NCBI GenBank assembly: GCA_012861695.1
Contig: JAAOOA010000195.1
Coordinates: 455,452 to 519,451 of the forward strand
Direction: 5' to 3'
Source of the DNA: Trematomus loennbergii
Taxonomy: Eukaryota > Chordata > Actinopteri > Perciformes > Nototheniidae
Length of the DNA stretch: 64,000 nucleotides
Below are positions 33,408 to 44,998 of the stretch, piece after piece. The notes beneath the pieces are model-generated. The model saw only the letters and a list, made by a program, of their open reading frames with translations. It had not been told where the DNA came from and made no database searches. Every line of letters begins with the position of its first letter. Position 1 is the stretch's first letter. The translations under genes were made by a program, and so were the position numbers.

Positions 33408-35025
33408 CTACTCAGTGTGATTGACAGGAGAGATGATCAGAGGGGCAGAGTTTTTACCACCATCATTAAGATGGGACTAAAGTATGGGTAGAGTTTCTCT
33501 TTGAAGCAGCAGCCAGTGAAGGAGTAGATCAGAGCTGCAGCATCAACATCATAAAAGGAGACCAGACCCTCCTCATAATCCACAAACACCCCCACCTTCT
33601 CAGGCTGAGACTTCAGAGAGAGACGGACTGAGGACAGCACAAGCTTTGTACTCATTTTCATTCCTCAACCTATCACCAGTAACCATTCTGAGGAGACAGT
33701 GTGATCTTCCCTTCCTGTTGATCGACTCTCTGGCCACTCCTAAATCCCACCAGTCTTCCCTTTAACCTGAACCTCGTAATAAAATCTTCCTGAAGAGAAA
33801 CTCTGCTTTGCTAAGACACAGCACAATCAAATCTCTCTGGATTGTCTGGGAGATTCTTCCTCACATCACCATTTTAACTTGTTTTCCATCATCAGACAGG
33901 ATGAGTTGGTGTGCTGTATCAGGATCAAGAGTCACCTCCACCTCATACTGCTGGACCCTCTTCAGCTCCACCTCAAGCAGCTTCTTCATCTGTTTACTGA
34001 GCGTCTCCTCCAGCTGAGTCACAGCTCTCCTCACAGTCCCCTCATATGAAGGTGGACGGACCCTGACTTCTGTCCAGTTCTTGGTGGGTGGAGCAGCGTT
34101 CAGGGACGTGAAGCTTTGGAGGAGGTGGAGCTGGTCTTCAGAGCGTGACAGCTGCTCCACCTCAGAGCTTCTCTTCTTCAGCTCAGAGATTTCCTGTTCC
34201 AGCTCTTTGATGAAGCCTTCAGCCTGTTCCTCTGTCTCTCTCTGCTTCTCTTTGATGGTGTCGATGAGCTCGGCCTGGCTTCTCTCAACAGACTCCTTCA
34301 GAGCGGTGAAGACCTGAACACCATCTGCTATCTCTCTGTCTGCTCCTTCCTTACTGAGCTCCACTGAGCGATTCATCTCCTGAATCTTCAGTCGTCTCTT
34401 CTGGATCATCTGCTGAATTTCAGCCTCTGTCTTCCCCAGCTCAGCCTTCTTTCCTTCATATTTCTTTCAGAGGAACAACATCATGTGTCTTGTGGTCTAA
34501 ACAGTGCAGAGCATGCAGACACACACCTGGTCGGTCTTACAGAACAGCTCCAGCAGTTTATCGTGCTTCACACACATCCTGCTTTCCAGGTTCTCCACAG
34601 GGTCGATCAGCTGATGTTTTTCAGGCCTGCCTTGTCAGGTGAGGCTCCAGGTGAGTCTCACAGTAGGACTCCAGACACACCAGGCAGGACTTCAGGGCCT
34701 TCAGTCTGGTTCCAGTGCAGACGTCACAGGGAACTTCTCCTGGTTTGACAACTTGTTGCTCTGAGCTGCTGCTGCTGGCTTTCTGTTGAGCTGACTGTCT
34801 GAACTGAGCAGCCATCTCAGAGATGAAAGTGTTGACCAGCATCAGGCTTTATGTGAAAACTTTTCAGTTAGGACACTGATAGGGGACTTTAGTATCCCAG
34901 TGTTCAGAGATGCAGGCTTTACAGAAGTTGTGTCCACATGGTGTGCTGACTGGATCAGTGAACACATCCAGACAGATGGAGCACAGAAACTGATCTTCAG
35001 TCAGCAGACAGCTGGCAGCAGACAT
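33408..35025 (-). pseudogene. TRIM (btr-like) copy IV, full length but broken
   Basis: All segments are in order, from ATG 35025-35023 after an acceptor (TTGTCCTCAG) to TAG at 33410-33408. The RING begins intact (CSIC, CGHNFC), but after QCPN a stop and a small deletion near 34862 end the frame. More indels follow near 34620, 34460, 33890 and 33660-33740. The coiled coil to PRY start (34409-33861) remains open. It is closest to copy II. The 5' exon is at 36771 and the promoter elements are at 36899-36916. Confidence 0.85.
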
Positions 35026-35379
35026 GTCTCTCTGAGGACAAAACGTGTGAAAAAAACAAAAACTGTAATGTATATATGATTTAATCTCTTGTATCTGTTT
35101 GCTATAAGTCAAATAGATGGTGATACTGAACTCTGCTGATGTATCATGATTATGCGGAGGGTGAAAGATTGCTCAAATTTGCAGTACACTGTTATTGTTA
35201 AATGTTAAACAAATCTCTCTGTTTGTTAATATTATAAATAATCTGGAAAATCATAGCAGCATTCAGTTTAAACTCTAAGAAACACAATGTGTAAGCTCTA
35301 ATACTGTTGGGGGATTTTGCCGTTGTTGAACAGAGGAGTGAAACCTCCTGCTGAGCATCACTGAAGTTAATACTAGTTG

Positions 35380-35647
35380 TTGTTGTCGTGTGCTGTGCTG
35401 AAGCGCAATCATCCTTGTACATTACTGTTTTATATACAGTACTGTATTCACTGTATTTATTATTATCTGTGTATTTATTCTTATTTATACATTTCCCATC
35501 TATTTACCTTTATTTTTGTATCATTTATTTTGTACATACTTCTGATAATTGTGTATATAACTGACTGTTTTGCACTCTGGTTAGACCCTCCTTAATTTCG
35601 TTACACTGTGCTTGCATTTTGTAATGACAATAAGTAATCTAATCTAA
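35380..35647 (+). mobile_element. L2-like LINE 3' fragment (copy in TRIM IV intron)
   Basis: About 265 bp ending in TGACAATAA followed by TCTAA repeats, as in L2/Rex-type LINE tails. The same fragment is at 44512-44775 in the TRIM V intron, while TRIM II (about 15350) has an uninterrupted site. It inserted before copies IV and V separated. Confidence 0.65.
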
Positions 35648-36206
35648 TGTCACTACCCGATCTGCAGCCCTGCCCTATCTGCAGTGCGCATGTGCGAGAT
35701 GGTCCGCCATATTGCACAACTCCGTACGCAACCCAACTAGGACACTTGACACAGTGGCATTTGGCAAAGCACACAAGAGAAGATGAGTTATTGTTATTAC
35801 AACGTGACTTCACTATTATTTAACAACTCTTTTTATTGGGTTCTTTTATTTGGGGTTAAGTACATTGTCAGAATAAGTGAGAAATGGATTTAACTTCTGT
35901 TAGACATTCATACAGTAAATATTTATTCAGTATGATAGCTGTCTAACAGAAGTTAAATCCATGTCTCACTTATTCTGACAATGTACTTAACCCCAAATAA
36001 AAGAACCCAATAAAAAGAGTTGTTAAATAATAGTGAAGTCACGTTGTAATAACAATAACTCATCTCTCTCGGTTCTTTTTCTGCTTTGCCAAAAGCCACT
36101 GTGTCAAGTGTCCTATTAGAGTTGCCGTATGTAGTTGTCAAATATGGCGGACCATCTCGCACATGTGCACTGCAGATAGGGCAGGGCTGCAGATCGGGTA
36201 GTGACA
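35648..36206. mobile_element. foldback element, near-perfect inverted repeat
   Basis: Left arm 35648-35906 and right arm 35940-36206 are inverted copies over about 260 bases, with a 33-base centre. The termini are TGTCACTACCCGATCTGCAG and its inverse. CTAA flanks both ends, a possible 4-base target duplication. No coding sequence. It would form a long hairpin when single-stranded or transcribed. Confidence 0.8.
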
Positions 36207-36770
36207 CTAAACACGTTGTTGAACAGAGGAGTGAAACCTCCTGCTGAGCATCACTGAAGTTAATACTAGTAAAAAACAGTAAACATTATCAGCTTCAAAA
36301 GGCAGACAGCAGTTACTACAGAAACAGGTTCAAAGCTCAAGGCTACTTACCACAGTGTGTACAAATTATATAAAATGAAATATCTAATTGTCATGCCTTT
36401 TTATAAGCAACACTTGTAACATAACACCAGATCCCTTGCTTTGGACAGTCCAGAACAAATCTAATATTTAGATTCTACTTTGTTTAATAGAGTCAATTAT
36501 AAAGATGTTTTCAAATACAGGAAATATGAAAATTAGCATAAGCTAATGCTAGCTTTGACTGTATGCTCTCTAACCTAACTTAACCAGAGTTTACATTGTA
36601 GTTATATTGTTGGCTGGTGCTAATGTAAATGTTGAGGTTTTTATCTTAACTGACATATTTATATTGTATAATATTCTTTATATGGTAAACTGATGTAATA
36701 CAGTCAGATTCAGATTTTAATCCAACTTTGACTAATTATTTAGTAAGTGATGTGTCTGTAGTGTACTCAC
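36207..36770 (-). other. 5' intron of TRIM copy IV
   Basis: It begins with a second copy (about 36214-36270) of a 57-base stretch also at 35321-35377, so these sequences form direct repeats around the LINE tail and foldback element. The TTAA at 36484-36487 is the empty site of the T1 element at 44999. Confidence 0.55.
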
Positions 36771-36895
36771 CAGTGTTTGCAGAGTCCTGCTGTGTTGTTG
36801 ATAAAAAGCTTCTGGATTCAGTTGAGTGTTTCTTCAGAGAAACAGAGACTTGTCTCGGCTGCTGCTCTGCTGTCGCTCAGACAAACTTCAACTTT
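36771..36895 (-). other. non-coding first exon of TRIM copy IV
   Basis: Paralogue of the exon at 8782, with the donor AACACTG/GTGAGT preserved. The 5' limit is approximate. Confidence 0.55.
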
Positions 36896-36898
36896 GAT

Positions 36899-36916
36899 TT
36901 CTGGGAAATGGAAACT
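36899..36916 (-). promoter_or_regulatory. composite GAS/ISRE site, TRIM copy IV
   Basis: TTCTGGGAA (36899-36907) fits TTCNNNGAA, and the overlapping GAAATGGAAACT (36905-36916) fits GAAANNGAAACT. The arrangement is the same as in copy I. Confidence 0.65.
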
Positions 36917-37116
36917 CTTCTCTTGCAGTGTGGTCCCTCAGTGGCAGTTTGCAAAGAGGAAGTGGAGGAAGAACTGTTGAGGCTTGTTATTTAACTTTGT
37001 GACGATGCATTTTACAGCTGATCCAAGAGGCTTTTCAAATATTGTATTGAGCATGAGTAGGAATATGTTCTCAATACATAAAGGACATCTCTTTACACAT
37101 CTGGAGATTTATAGCT

Positions 37117-38589
37117 GAGTGATTCTACAATTTAGGGTACATTCCATGTCCATTGATGATAATTATAATTATTCTAACTATTTTCTTCAAAAATATCATA
37201 TGTTTGCCTATTATTGGAAAGCATGTTATAATATCACACAAACATTATGTGCATCCTATGCTTTATTTAGCTTGAAATGTGTCATGATGTTCTTAAATTG
37301 TCAGTTTTTGCTATGTCCGTTTTTCAGTTGAGGGTGTCTTGGTTTCAAAATAATGAATAAAAACCATTAAAGTAAATAAAAATGTATTTCAAAAGTCTAA
37401 ATACTAAAGAATAATAACATCTTTTTAATTGATTTCCTCCTTTAAATAATTTAAATATCTTAATATATGAATGTCCGCAAAAGTTCTGTCAACTATGTTA
37501 CTAACAGAACTCCCCCCTTTAACTAAAAAATGGTTTGTCCCAATACCATGTCACCAGCATCACATGATGCCATGTTCCTCTTTGGCAGACATTTTGAACA
37601 CACTGTGGTGATTGTCCTCTAATTTTTTACAATATTTTATGTACAATAGCACATGGTCAATTAATATACTCATTGACAATCAACAATGTTACGTACATTG
37701 TTATGGTTTACAATTGTTTAATGATTTTAATTCAATTATATGTTCAAATGTGATGTTAACCTGTTCAAGAAAATGACATGTGATCATCCAGGCAAGGCCT
37801 ACCATTGAAATGATGGGTCAAAATAGGGAAATTGTCAACTAGGTTACCTGTCAACTAAGTTACCCAGTACTGTAATAACTGTAGTAACTTAGTTGACAGG
37901 TAACCTAGTTGACAATTTGTATGACATGTAGACGTCATTACACATCATTATCAATGGAATTTTGCACTTCTGCCTTGAAATGAACATAGTGCTGATGGTT
38001 AATAATGTGTCCAGTCAACTATGTTATTTGCGTCAAATGTTTGACTTTCATTGTCAACTATGTTGCACCTCATTTTTTCAAATTTAAAATATCTAAAATA
38101 GTGCTTCTGATATCCTTTATAGTATAATGTATATCTACACAGGTTGGAGTTTTACATGACATCTCTTAAAACTATCAAAATGACCTGTATGGTAGTTTTA
38201 TAATACAAAATATCCCTAAACTTAATGACAGTGCTGAACATATCACATGAAAAAACAAAACTTTAATACAATTATTTTTTAAACTTTAAAAAATCTTTGG
38301 ATATATGGTAGAATAGACTCAAGAGCCTTTCAAATTTGATTTTACTTGAAGTGCAGGACTTAATCAAATGATTGTAATGACATCAAGTTTGTCCGTAACA
38401 TAGTTGACAAACTGAGTAGTGAAAACATCCTTTCCCTTAAAAAAAATAAAATGTTTAAGCTTTGCAACTAGTGGATATGTTACACTGAGGAATATACTAA
38501 CTTGAACCACTGATTGTTCTATTGAGAAAGAACACTTTCTTTGTACTGTTTTGTTGATGCGAAATGCACCCTAAATTATAGAATCAGTC
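37117..38589. mobile_element. 1473-bp DNA transposon with repeated 13-bp motif
   Basis: The ends are inverted repeats of about 29 bases (GAGTGATTCTACAATTTAGG against GACTGATTCTATAATTTAGG). AGCT flanks both sides (37113-37116 and 38590-38593). The TRIM II flank reads TTTATAGCTATATTT near 16516-16530 without an insert. Eight copies of GTCAACTAxGTTAC or its reverse lie inside, four of them in a central palindrome with perfect 35-base arms (37829-37863, 37884-37918). There is no transposase. The superfamily is unknown to me. Confidence 0.7.
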
Positions 38590-39062
38590 AGCTATATTTC
38601 ACAACGCTGTGTTATGGTCCCTGTTTAAGAGCAGCTGGTGAGACACTTCCTCCTCCCTGAACAGACGGTTTGAAAATGGGTCTGTACTTAAGTGCCATTT
38701 TTTGCTACTTTTACTACTACATTTAATTAATACCTTTAGTTACTTTACAGATCTGGATGAATGATGTGAAATATAATCAAGTGTTAAATCAGACTTTAGT
38801 TCCACCTGGAGTAAATTCACAAGCTACCCTGCAGTATACAAAGTCATTCAAACTAGCTGCACCTTTACCAGCTTTGAGAACACTTTAATGATCAATCATT
38901 ATAAAACATATCATATATATTATTCTGAAATGGACCAATCTGCACAACGACTACTTTTACTGTCGCTACTTTAACTATATTTTGATGATAATACTTTTCT
39001 ACTTTGACTTGAGGAACGTTTTGAATGCAAGACTTTTACTGTAACAGAGTATTCCTACACTC
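38590..39062. repeat. TRIM upstream flank joined to dispersed repeat
   Basis: Up to about 38680 it continues the TRIM IV upstream flank. It then switches to the repeat also at 10256-10624. The TTAA at 38688-38691 is the empty site for the transposon at 46113. Confidence 0.5.
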
Positions 39063-39064
39063 TG

Positions 39065-39245
39065 GTACTTCTACTTTTACTCAAGTACAAGATCTGAGTA
39101 CTTCTACTTTTACTCAAGTACAAGATCTGAGTCTTCTACTTTTACTCAAGTACAATATCTGAGTACTTCTACTTTTACTCAAGTACAATATCTGAGTACT
39201 TCTACTTTTACTCAAGTACAAGATCTGAGTACTTCTACTTTTATT
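39065..39245 (+). repeat. 33-bp minisatellite, six units
   Basis: Units start at about 39065, 39098, 39131, 39162, 39196 and 39229 and read GTACTTCTACTTTTACTCAA followed by GTACAAGATCTGA. Shorter runs of the same unit lie at 10640-10700, 30680, 50035 and 61880. Confidence 0.8.
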
Positions 39246-39342
39246 TCTCCCACCTCTGAGGAAAAGTCTAAGAACCTGAATATGACCTTTGACCTCCTTT
39301 GACCTCCATTGAACCACAGCTGCTTTGTTTCTTTCTCCTCAG

Positions 39343-39445
39343 CTTCTCGTAAGCGCGGCCTGACTTCCTTCCACGATGTTTCCTGCATTCGCTTCGTCAG
39401 ACGCACGAGCCAGAGAGACTTCCTGAACATCCAGTCAGACGGCGG
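39343..39445 (+). pseudogene. isolated astacin exon (middle of catalytic domain)
   Basis: Between an acceptor (TTTCTCCTCAG) and a donor (GGCGG/GTAAAG), the frame reads LTSFHDVSCIRFVRRTSQRD then FLNIQSDGG. This matches the astacin segment around the conserved 'CIRFVPR...RDYL' just before the zinc-binding exon. The next exon does not follow: a (CA)n array lies 600 bases downstream. It is a separated piece of the astacin genes at 18.8 and 47.3 kb. Confidence 0.75.
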
Positions 39446-40076
39446 GTAAAGCTCGTATTTGTAAACCTACTTTGCAAAAAAACAGATTATGATTCTTAAA
39501 GGTCTCCTATTGTACTATTTTGAGGCATCCTTTTTTTAATTTCCTGCTTTTTTACACATACTCTCTCCAGTAACCCGTGTGTATTTTATATTTTACATTT
39601 TACATATTTGTTTTATATTTACATATTTTAAGATTTGGGTTGATGTGATTTTTATTACCAGCACTTATTTTTAAAAGCACGTATTTAAAAAAAGCACTTT
39701 TATGTATTTATTTATAATTTCTTAACACTAATTTGACCTGCATGCCGATTTTAAACAAAGTCAACCTTGGTTCTTTTAGCCAGATGTTTTTAACCCACTT
39801 ACCAGGTCTTTTACCAGATGTTGTGGTACGCAGCCTCGGACAACCCACCGGGGGAGTCCCCCAGGAGTACAAGTTTTAACCCCGCCGCATACGCTCTGTG
39901 CTTCAGCCGCTGCTCTCTTTTGTCCCTTTTATTGCATTTTCTTAAACATTTTTTAACACAGACCAAACAGGGCTTTTATAAACTTTTATTGGTTTTACTT
40001 CAGGAGTTTTTAAACAAAAAATATTGACCGAGAGCCCGTGCACCATGCTGCGCTCCTAATCAACCTTTTTGGAAGT
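39446..40076. other. unassigned sequence
   Basis: AT-rich, with no recognisable exon or repeat apart from poly-T runs. Confidence 0.35.
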
Positions 40077-40149
40077 ACTTTTGGTCCCCACAAGGACAGT
40101 GATGCTAGGTCACACACACACACAACACACACCACACACACACACACAA

Positions 40150-40215
<66 letters not shown>

Positions 40216-40298
40216 TTGGTCCCCACAAGGATAGTGATGCTTGGTCACACACAACACACACACACACTTTTGGTCCCCACAAGGATTGTGATGCTAGG

Positions 40299-40356
<58 letters not shown>

Positions 40357-40439
40357 TTGGTCCCCACAAGGATAGTGATGCTAGGTCACACACACACACA
40401 CACACACACTTTGGTCCCCACAAGGATTGTGATGCTAGG

Positions 40440-40502
<63 letters not shown>

Positions 40503-40599
40503 TTGGTCCCCACAAGGATAATGATGCTTGGTCACACACACACACACACACACACACTTTTGGTCCCCACAAGGATAGTGATGCTAGGTCACACACACA

Positions 40600-40650
<51 letters not shown>

Positions 40651-40738
40651 TTGGTCCCCACAAGGATAGTGATGCTAGGTCACACACGCACACACACACA
40701 CACACACTTTTGGTCCCCACAAGGATTGTGATGCTAGG

Positions 40739-40828
<90 letters not shown>

Positions 40829-41075
40829 TTGGTCCCCACAAGGATAGTGATGCTAGGTCACACACACACACACACACACACACTTTTGGTCCCCACAAGG
40901 ATAGTGATGCTAGGTCACACACACACTCACACACACACTCACACACACACCACACAACAACACACACACACACACACACACACACACTTTTGGTCCCCAC
41001 AAGGATAGTGATGCTAGGTCACACACACACACACACACACACACTTTTGGTCCCCACAAGGATTGTGATGCTAGG

Positions 41076-41163
<88 letters not shown>
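40077..41163 (+). repeat. (CA)n array with 13 conserved spacers, higher-order
   Basis: Thirteen copies of a core (TTTTGGTCCCCACAAGGATA then GTGATGCTAGGTCA) are separated by (CA)n tracts. Core starts are near 40077, 40213, 40267, 40353, 40408, 40499, 40557, 40648, 40706, 40825, 40882, 40986 and 41042. After the first, intervals alternate short (54-58) and long (86-119), so the real unit is a dimer. Long open frames here are compositional. Confidence 0.9.
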
Positions 41164-41165
<2 letters not shown>

Positions 41166-41459
41166 GTTTGTGGTGTTAGCATCATTGAATGTATTTCTTG
41201 TTGACTAGAACTCAAGGAGGACATTTCCGCTCTAATCGAGGAAATAAAGGTATTTTCTTTATTAAAACCTCAATAATGTGAAGATGATTTTCCACATCTT
41301 CCGATACTCTAAAAAAAGAAGAAGGTGTTTGAACGTTTAATGTTGATATTGATTAACAGCTTCATTCTGAAGATCGTTGCTCGGCTTTTAATGAATGAAC
41401 AACGATGGCTTTGTACAGAAAGGACTCTGATAGAATGAATGACAGGGGTAATAACACAG

Positions 41460-42178
41460 TATACTTTATTTGAATGACAAATTAATACATAAAAACATAT
41501 TCAAGATAAAAATAAAGTACCTCAGAATGTAACTACAGTAAAAATCTTGACTGCATGTAGTGTAGATGTTTGTCCACTAGGGGGCGACACATCCTCACAG
41601 TTCACATGGAGAGACCTGCTAACACACCTTTACAGAACTGCTTTAATGACACAGGTATTTAAGCATCACCACTAAAACTATTGTGTTTCCCTCAGAATGG
41701 AAATGGAAAATCAGCATTTACTTTAATGAGAAGTTTCAAATGTACGCCTCAATCCAGAAATGCCACTGAAAAACAAGTGAAATAACACATTTATGTTCAC
41801 ATACTATTTAAAACACAGCTTGCTCAATCATCCTCAGTGTCATCTACACAGTGATCCTTCTTTAAAGATCGTTATGCAGTGTAAATAAACACAACTGAAG
41901 CACAAACAAAAGAACATTTTCTATTTTGAAGGAAGACAATACAGCAGGGAGGACACAAAAGCATTCTCAAGCTAATGTAACTTTCCTTTTCAAGTCATGT
42001 GTGGCTCTTTCCTCGTCTGTCGATCAGTGAAAGTCAATCTCAACCGTCTCCATCCTGATCTCCCACATTCCTCCCGCTCCTCAGTGATGGACACGTCTCT
42101 GAAATCTTTGTCTCTCTCTCTGCCCTGAGGCGACACGTCGGGACTCTCTCTCTCAGAGGCACTGCAGATATCTGAGGG
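41460..42178 (-). other. possible terminal exon of an unrecognised minus-strand gene
   Basis: On the minus strand, an acceptor (GTTGTTCCCTCAG) is followed by two frames open for about 45 and 60 codons. One reads ICSASERESPDVSPQGRERD then KDFRDVSITEE and ends in TGA near 41995. An AATAAA lies near 41464-41469, giving a 3' UTR of about 500 bases. No domain and no upstream exon is recognised. The plus-strand segment at 41213-41249 (ELKEDISALIEEIK between splice-like sites) is equally unproven. Confidence 0.25.
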
Positions 42179-42294
42179 AACAACGTCAACATGTCAGAAC
42201 TGCTTTTACTTTCAGGCAGAAGAGAGGCCATGTTGTTCGTGTCCTTTAATTGTCTTCATATAAGGCCAGACAGAAGAGGTCAAGCATAAGAGAG

Positions 42295-42420
42295 TATGCA
42301 TCAGAATCAGAATCAAGTTTATTGCCAGGTACGTTTAAACATACAAGGAATCTGCTTTGGTGTCTGGTGGTGCGGACATAAACAATCTAAAGAAATAAGT
42401 TGCAAAGTATATATGTTAGA
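42295..42420 (-). mobile_element. L2-type LINE 3' tail
   Basis: In reverse complement it ends GGCAATAAACTTGATTCTGA with TTCTGA repeats, the usual 3' tail of fish L2-type LINEs. Only about 120 bases remain. Confidence 0.6.
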
Positions 42421-43570
42421 GCCAGTGTTTGTTTTTATAAGAAAGGCCATCTAATCGTGACGTCTGTAGTCAACACACTATGAAGACTACAATTCCCACG
42501 GCGCCTCCTTTAAGTGACAGTGATGGGCAGCAACCTGTCAGAAAGACGCCGTCGAGGAACAGTTTTTAACCGTTCAATTACCCTTTAAGTTATTAAGTTA
42601 ATTTCAAGAAAGAAAGAACACTAAGTTGTTTGTTATTTTATTTGAGTTTTGCCTATTTGTTTTGACTATTGTAAAGGCCTCTTTTCTTTGTTGCATGTGT
42701 AAAAGTTAGTTATTTTATTTTGAGCAAACACATCGCATCATATCATCAAAATCATCGGAGGCCAAGCAACTCTTCAACTGTAAGTAACACAAAGATAAAG
42801 GAAAGAAAACGAGTTAAAAATGTCTGTTTAAGTCGTCTAGTGGCTTGATAGAAAAATAAGGAAGGAAGCCACGACAATATATATAAGGAAAATAAAAATA
42901 AGTATTTCTAAGAAACAATTTAGCGTTAAAATGTACAGTATTTACAACACATTTAAATGTAACTATATACAAATAACCTTGAAGCTAAAGAACATGGGTA
43001 GTATTGTGTGTGCATGCTGTGTGTGAAATGAACAGAAACAATAGCTCTAATAACTCTAGAAGAAGCAGTACTAACATCCCTTAAGTGCCAAAATACCAGG
43101 ATGTACTTCTGCATGGGGTCACATTTTCCATTTAAGCGTGCTTTCCTTACGGTGGCCTACAGGTGCAAATGCGTTACAATGGACCACGAGAAGAAACATC
43201 TTCACCAACTTGAGGAAACATGTGTAGCGTTTACTAAAAGAGAACAAAACGCTGCAAATAAAGAAACTAAATAAACAAACACGGACCCTAAAAAGTGACG
43301 CACACAGTTGGGACCGGAGCACTTAGTGATGTTCAGGGATTATAAAGTCTGCCAACTGTCTCTGTTGTTGGAAACTTACCTAAAATAACAATGTTTACTG
43401 ACTTATTTTAACAATGTGATCGCTTGATTCCATCAGATATTATTGCAGATCTGCTGCAAGTTAGCTAGCTAACCTAGCATGTGTTGTAACGGGGGTAGAG
43501 ATGTTTGTTTTGGAACATTTGTGTATTTATATATGCATCAGGTCTGAAACCGCGCCTATTATGCACATTT
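42421..43570. other. unassigned sequence
   Basis: The minus-strand frame at 43119-43322 lacks any recognisable feature. No gene supported. Confidence 0.35.
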
Positions 43571-43841
43571 TCAGGTGTATCACTACGGTACGAGACTAAA
43601 TCAAGTTTTATCTGCAAAGGAGAAGCAGACGTGGGAAGTAACTAAGTAGATTTACTCAAGTACTGTACTTAAGCACAATTTTGAGGAACCTGTACTTTAG
43701 TATTTCCTATTGTTGCTACTTGTACTTCCACTCCACTTCAGTTCAGAGGTAAATGGTGTACTTTATATATGTATTAATACCTTTAGTTACTTCACAAATC
43801 TGGATGAATGATGTGAAATATAATCAAGTGTTAAATCAGAC
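43571..43841. repeat. astacin intron fragment and dispersed repeat
   Basis: It begins with the last bases of the astacin exon at 51392-51544 (CACTACG/GTACGAG) and its intron, then the CAAGTACTGTACTTAAGCAC repeat also at 51600. At 43841 it joins TRIM copy V inside B-box 1. Confidence 0.55.
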
Positions 43842-44156
43842 GTCACAGGGAACTTCTCCTGGTTTGACAACTTGTTGCTCTGAGCTGCTGCTGCTGGCTT
43901 TCTGTTGAGCTGACTGTCTGAACTGAGCAGCCATCTCAGAGATGAAAGTGTTGACCCGCAGCTCAGGCTTTATGTTAAAAACCTCTTTACAGTTGGGACA
44001 CTGACTTGGGACATTTCTATCCCAGTGTTCAGTGATGCAGGCTTTACAGAAGTTGTGTCCACATGGTGTGCTGACTGGATCAGTGAACACATCCAGACAG
44101 ATGGAGCACAGAAACTGATCTTCAGTCAGCAGACAGCTGGCAGCAGACATGTCTCT
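43842..44156 (-). pseudogene. TRIM fragment, copy V: intact RING only
   Basis: From ATG 44150-44148, after an acceptor (TTGTCCTCAG), the frame is open through the full C3HC4 RING (CSIC, CGHNFC, CPNC) and the Ser-rich linker. It reaches the first residues of B-box 1 (VPCDV), where the copy ends at a junction with dispersed repeat sequence. Its exon 1 and promoter elements (45669-45813) are present. The RING would bind zinc and recruit an E2 enzyme, but the protein lacks coiled coil and SPRY. Confidence 0.8.
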
Positions 44157-44511
44157 CTGAGGACAAAACGTGTGAAAAAAACAAAAACTGTAATGTATAT
44201 ATGATTTAATCTCTTGTATCTGTTTGCTATAAGTCAAATAGATGGTGATACTGAACTCTGCTGATGTATCATGATTATGCGGAGGGTGAAAGATTGCTCA
44301 AATTTGCAGTTCACTGTTATTGTTAAATGTTAAAAAAATATCTCTGTTTGTTAATATTATAAATACATCTGGAAAGTCATAGCAGCATTCAGTTTAAACT
44401 CTAAGAAACACAATGTGTAAGCTATAATACTGTTGGGGGATTTTGCCGTTGTTGAACAGAGGAGTGAAACCTCCTGCTGAGCATCACTGAAGTTAATACT
44501 AGTTGTTGTTG

Positions 44512-44775
44512 TCGTGTGCTGTGCTGAAGCGCAATCATCCTTGTACATTACTGTTTTATATACAGTACTGTATTCACTGTATTTATTATTATCTGTGTAT
44601 TTATTCTTATTTATACATTTCCCATCTATTTACCTTTATTTTTGTATCATTTATTTTGTACATACTTCTGATAATTGTGTATATAACTGACTGTTTTGCA
44701 CTCTGGTTAGACCCTCCTTCATTTCATTACACTGTGCTTGCATTTTGTAATGACAATAAAGTAATCTAATCTAAT
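44512..44775 (+). mobile_element. L2-like LINE 3' fragment (copy in TRIM V intron)
   Basis: Same fragment as 35380-35647, here with an intact TGACAATAAAG and four TCTAA repeats, then directly AAAAACAGTAAACG as in the unoccupied TRIM II intron. Confidence 0.7.
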
Positions 44776-44998
44776 CTAATCTAAAAAACAGTAAACGTTA
44801 TCAGCTTCAAAAGGCAGACAGCAGTTACCATAGAAACAGGTTCAAAGCTCAAGGCTACTTACCACAGTGTGTACAAATGATATAAAATGAAATATGTAAT
44901 TGTCATGTCTTTTTATAAGAAAACTTGTAACATAACACCAGATCCCTTGCTTTGGAGAGTCCAGAACAAATCTACTATTTAGATTCTACTTTGTTTAA

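Noticed and set aside
40010..41224. Long Thr-His and Cys-Val frames on both strands; CRISPR-like look of conserved cores with variable spacers
   Set aside because: The spacers are all (CA)n, not unique sequence, and the DNA is from a fish. It is a microsatellite-based higher-order repeat.
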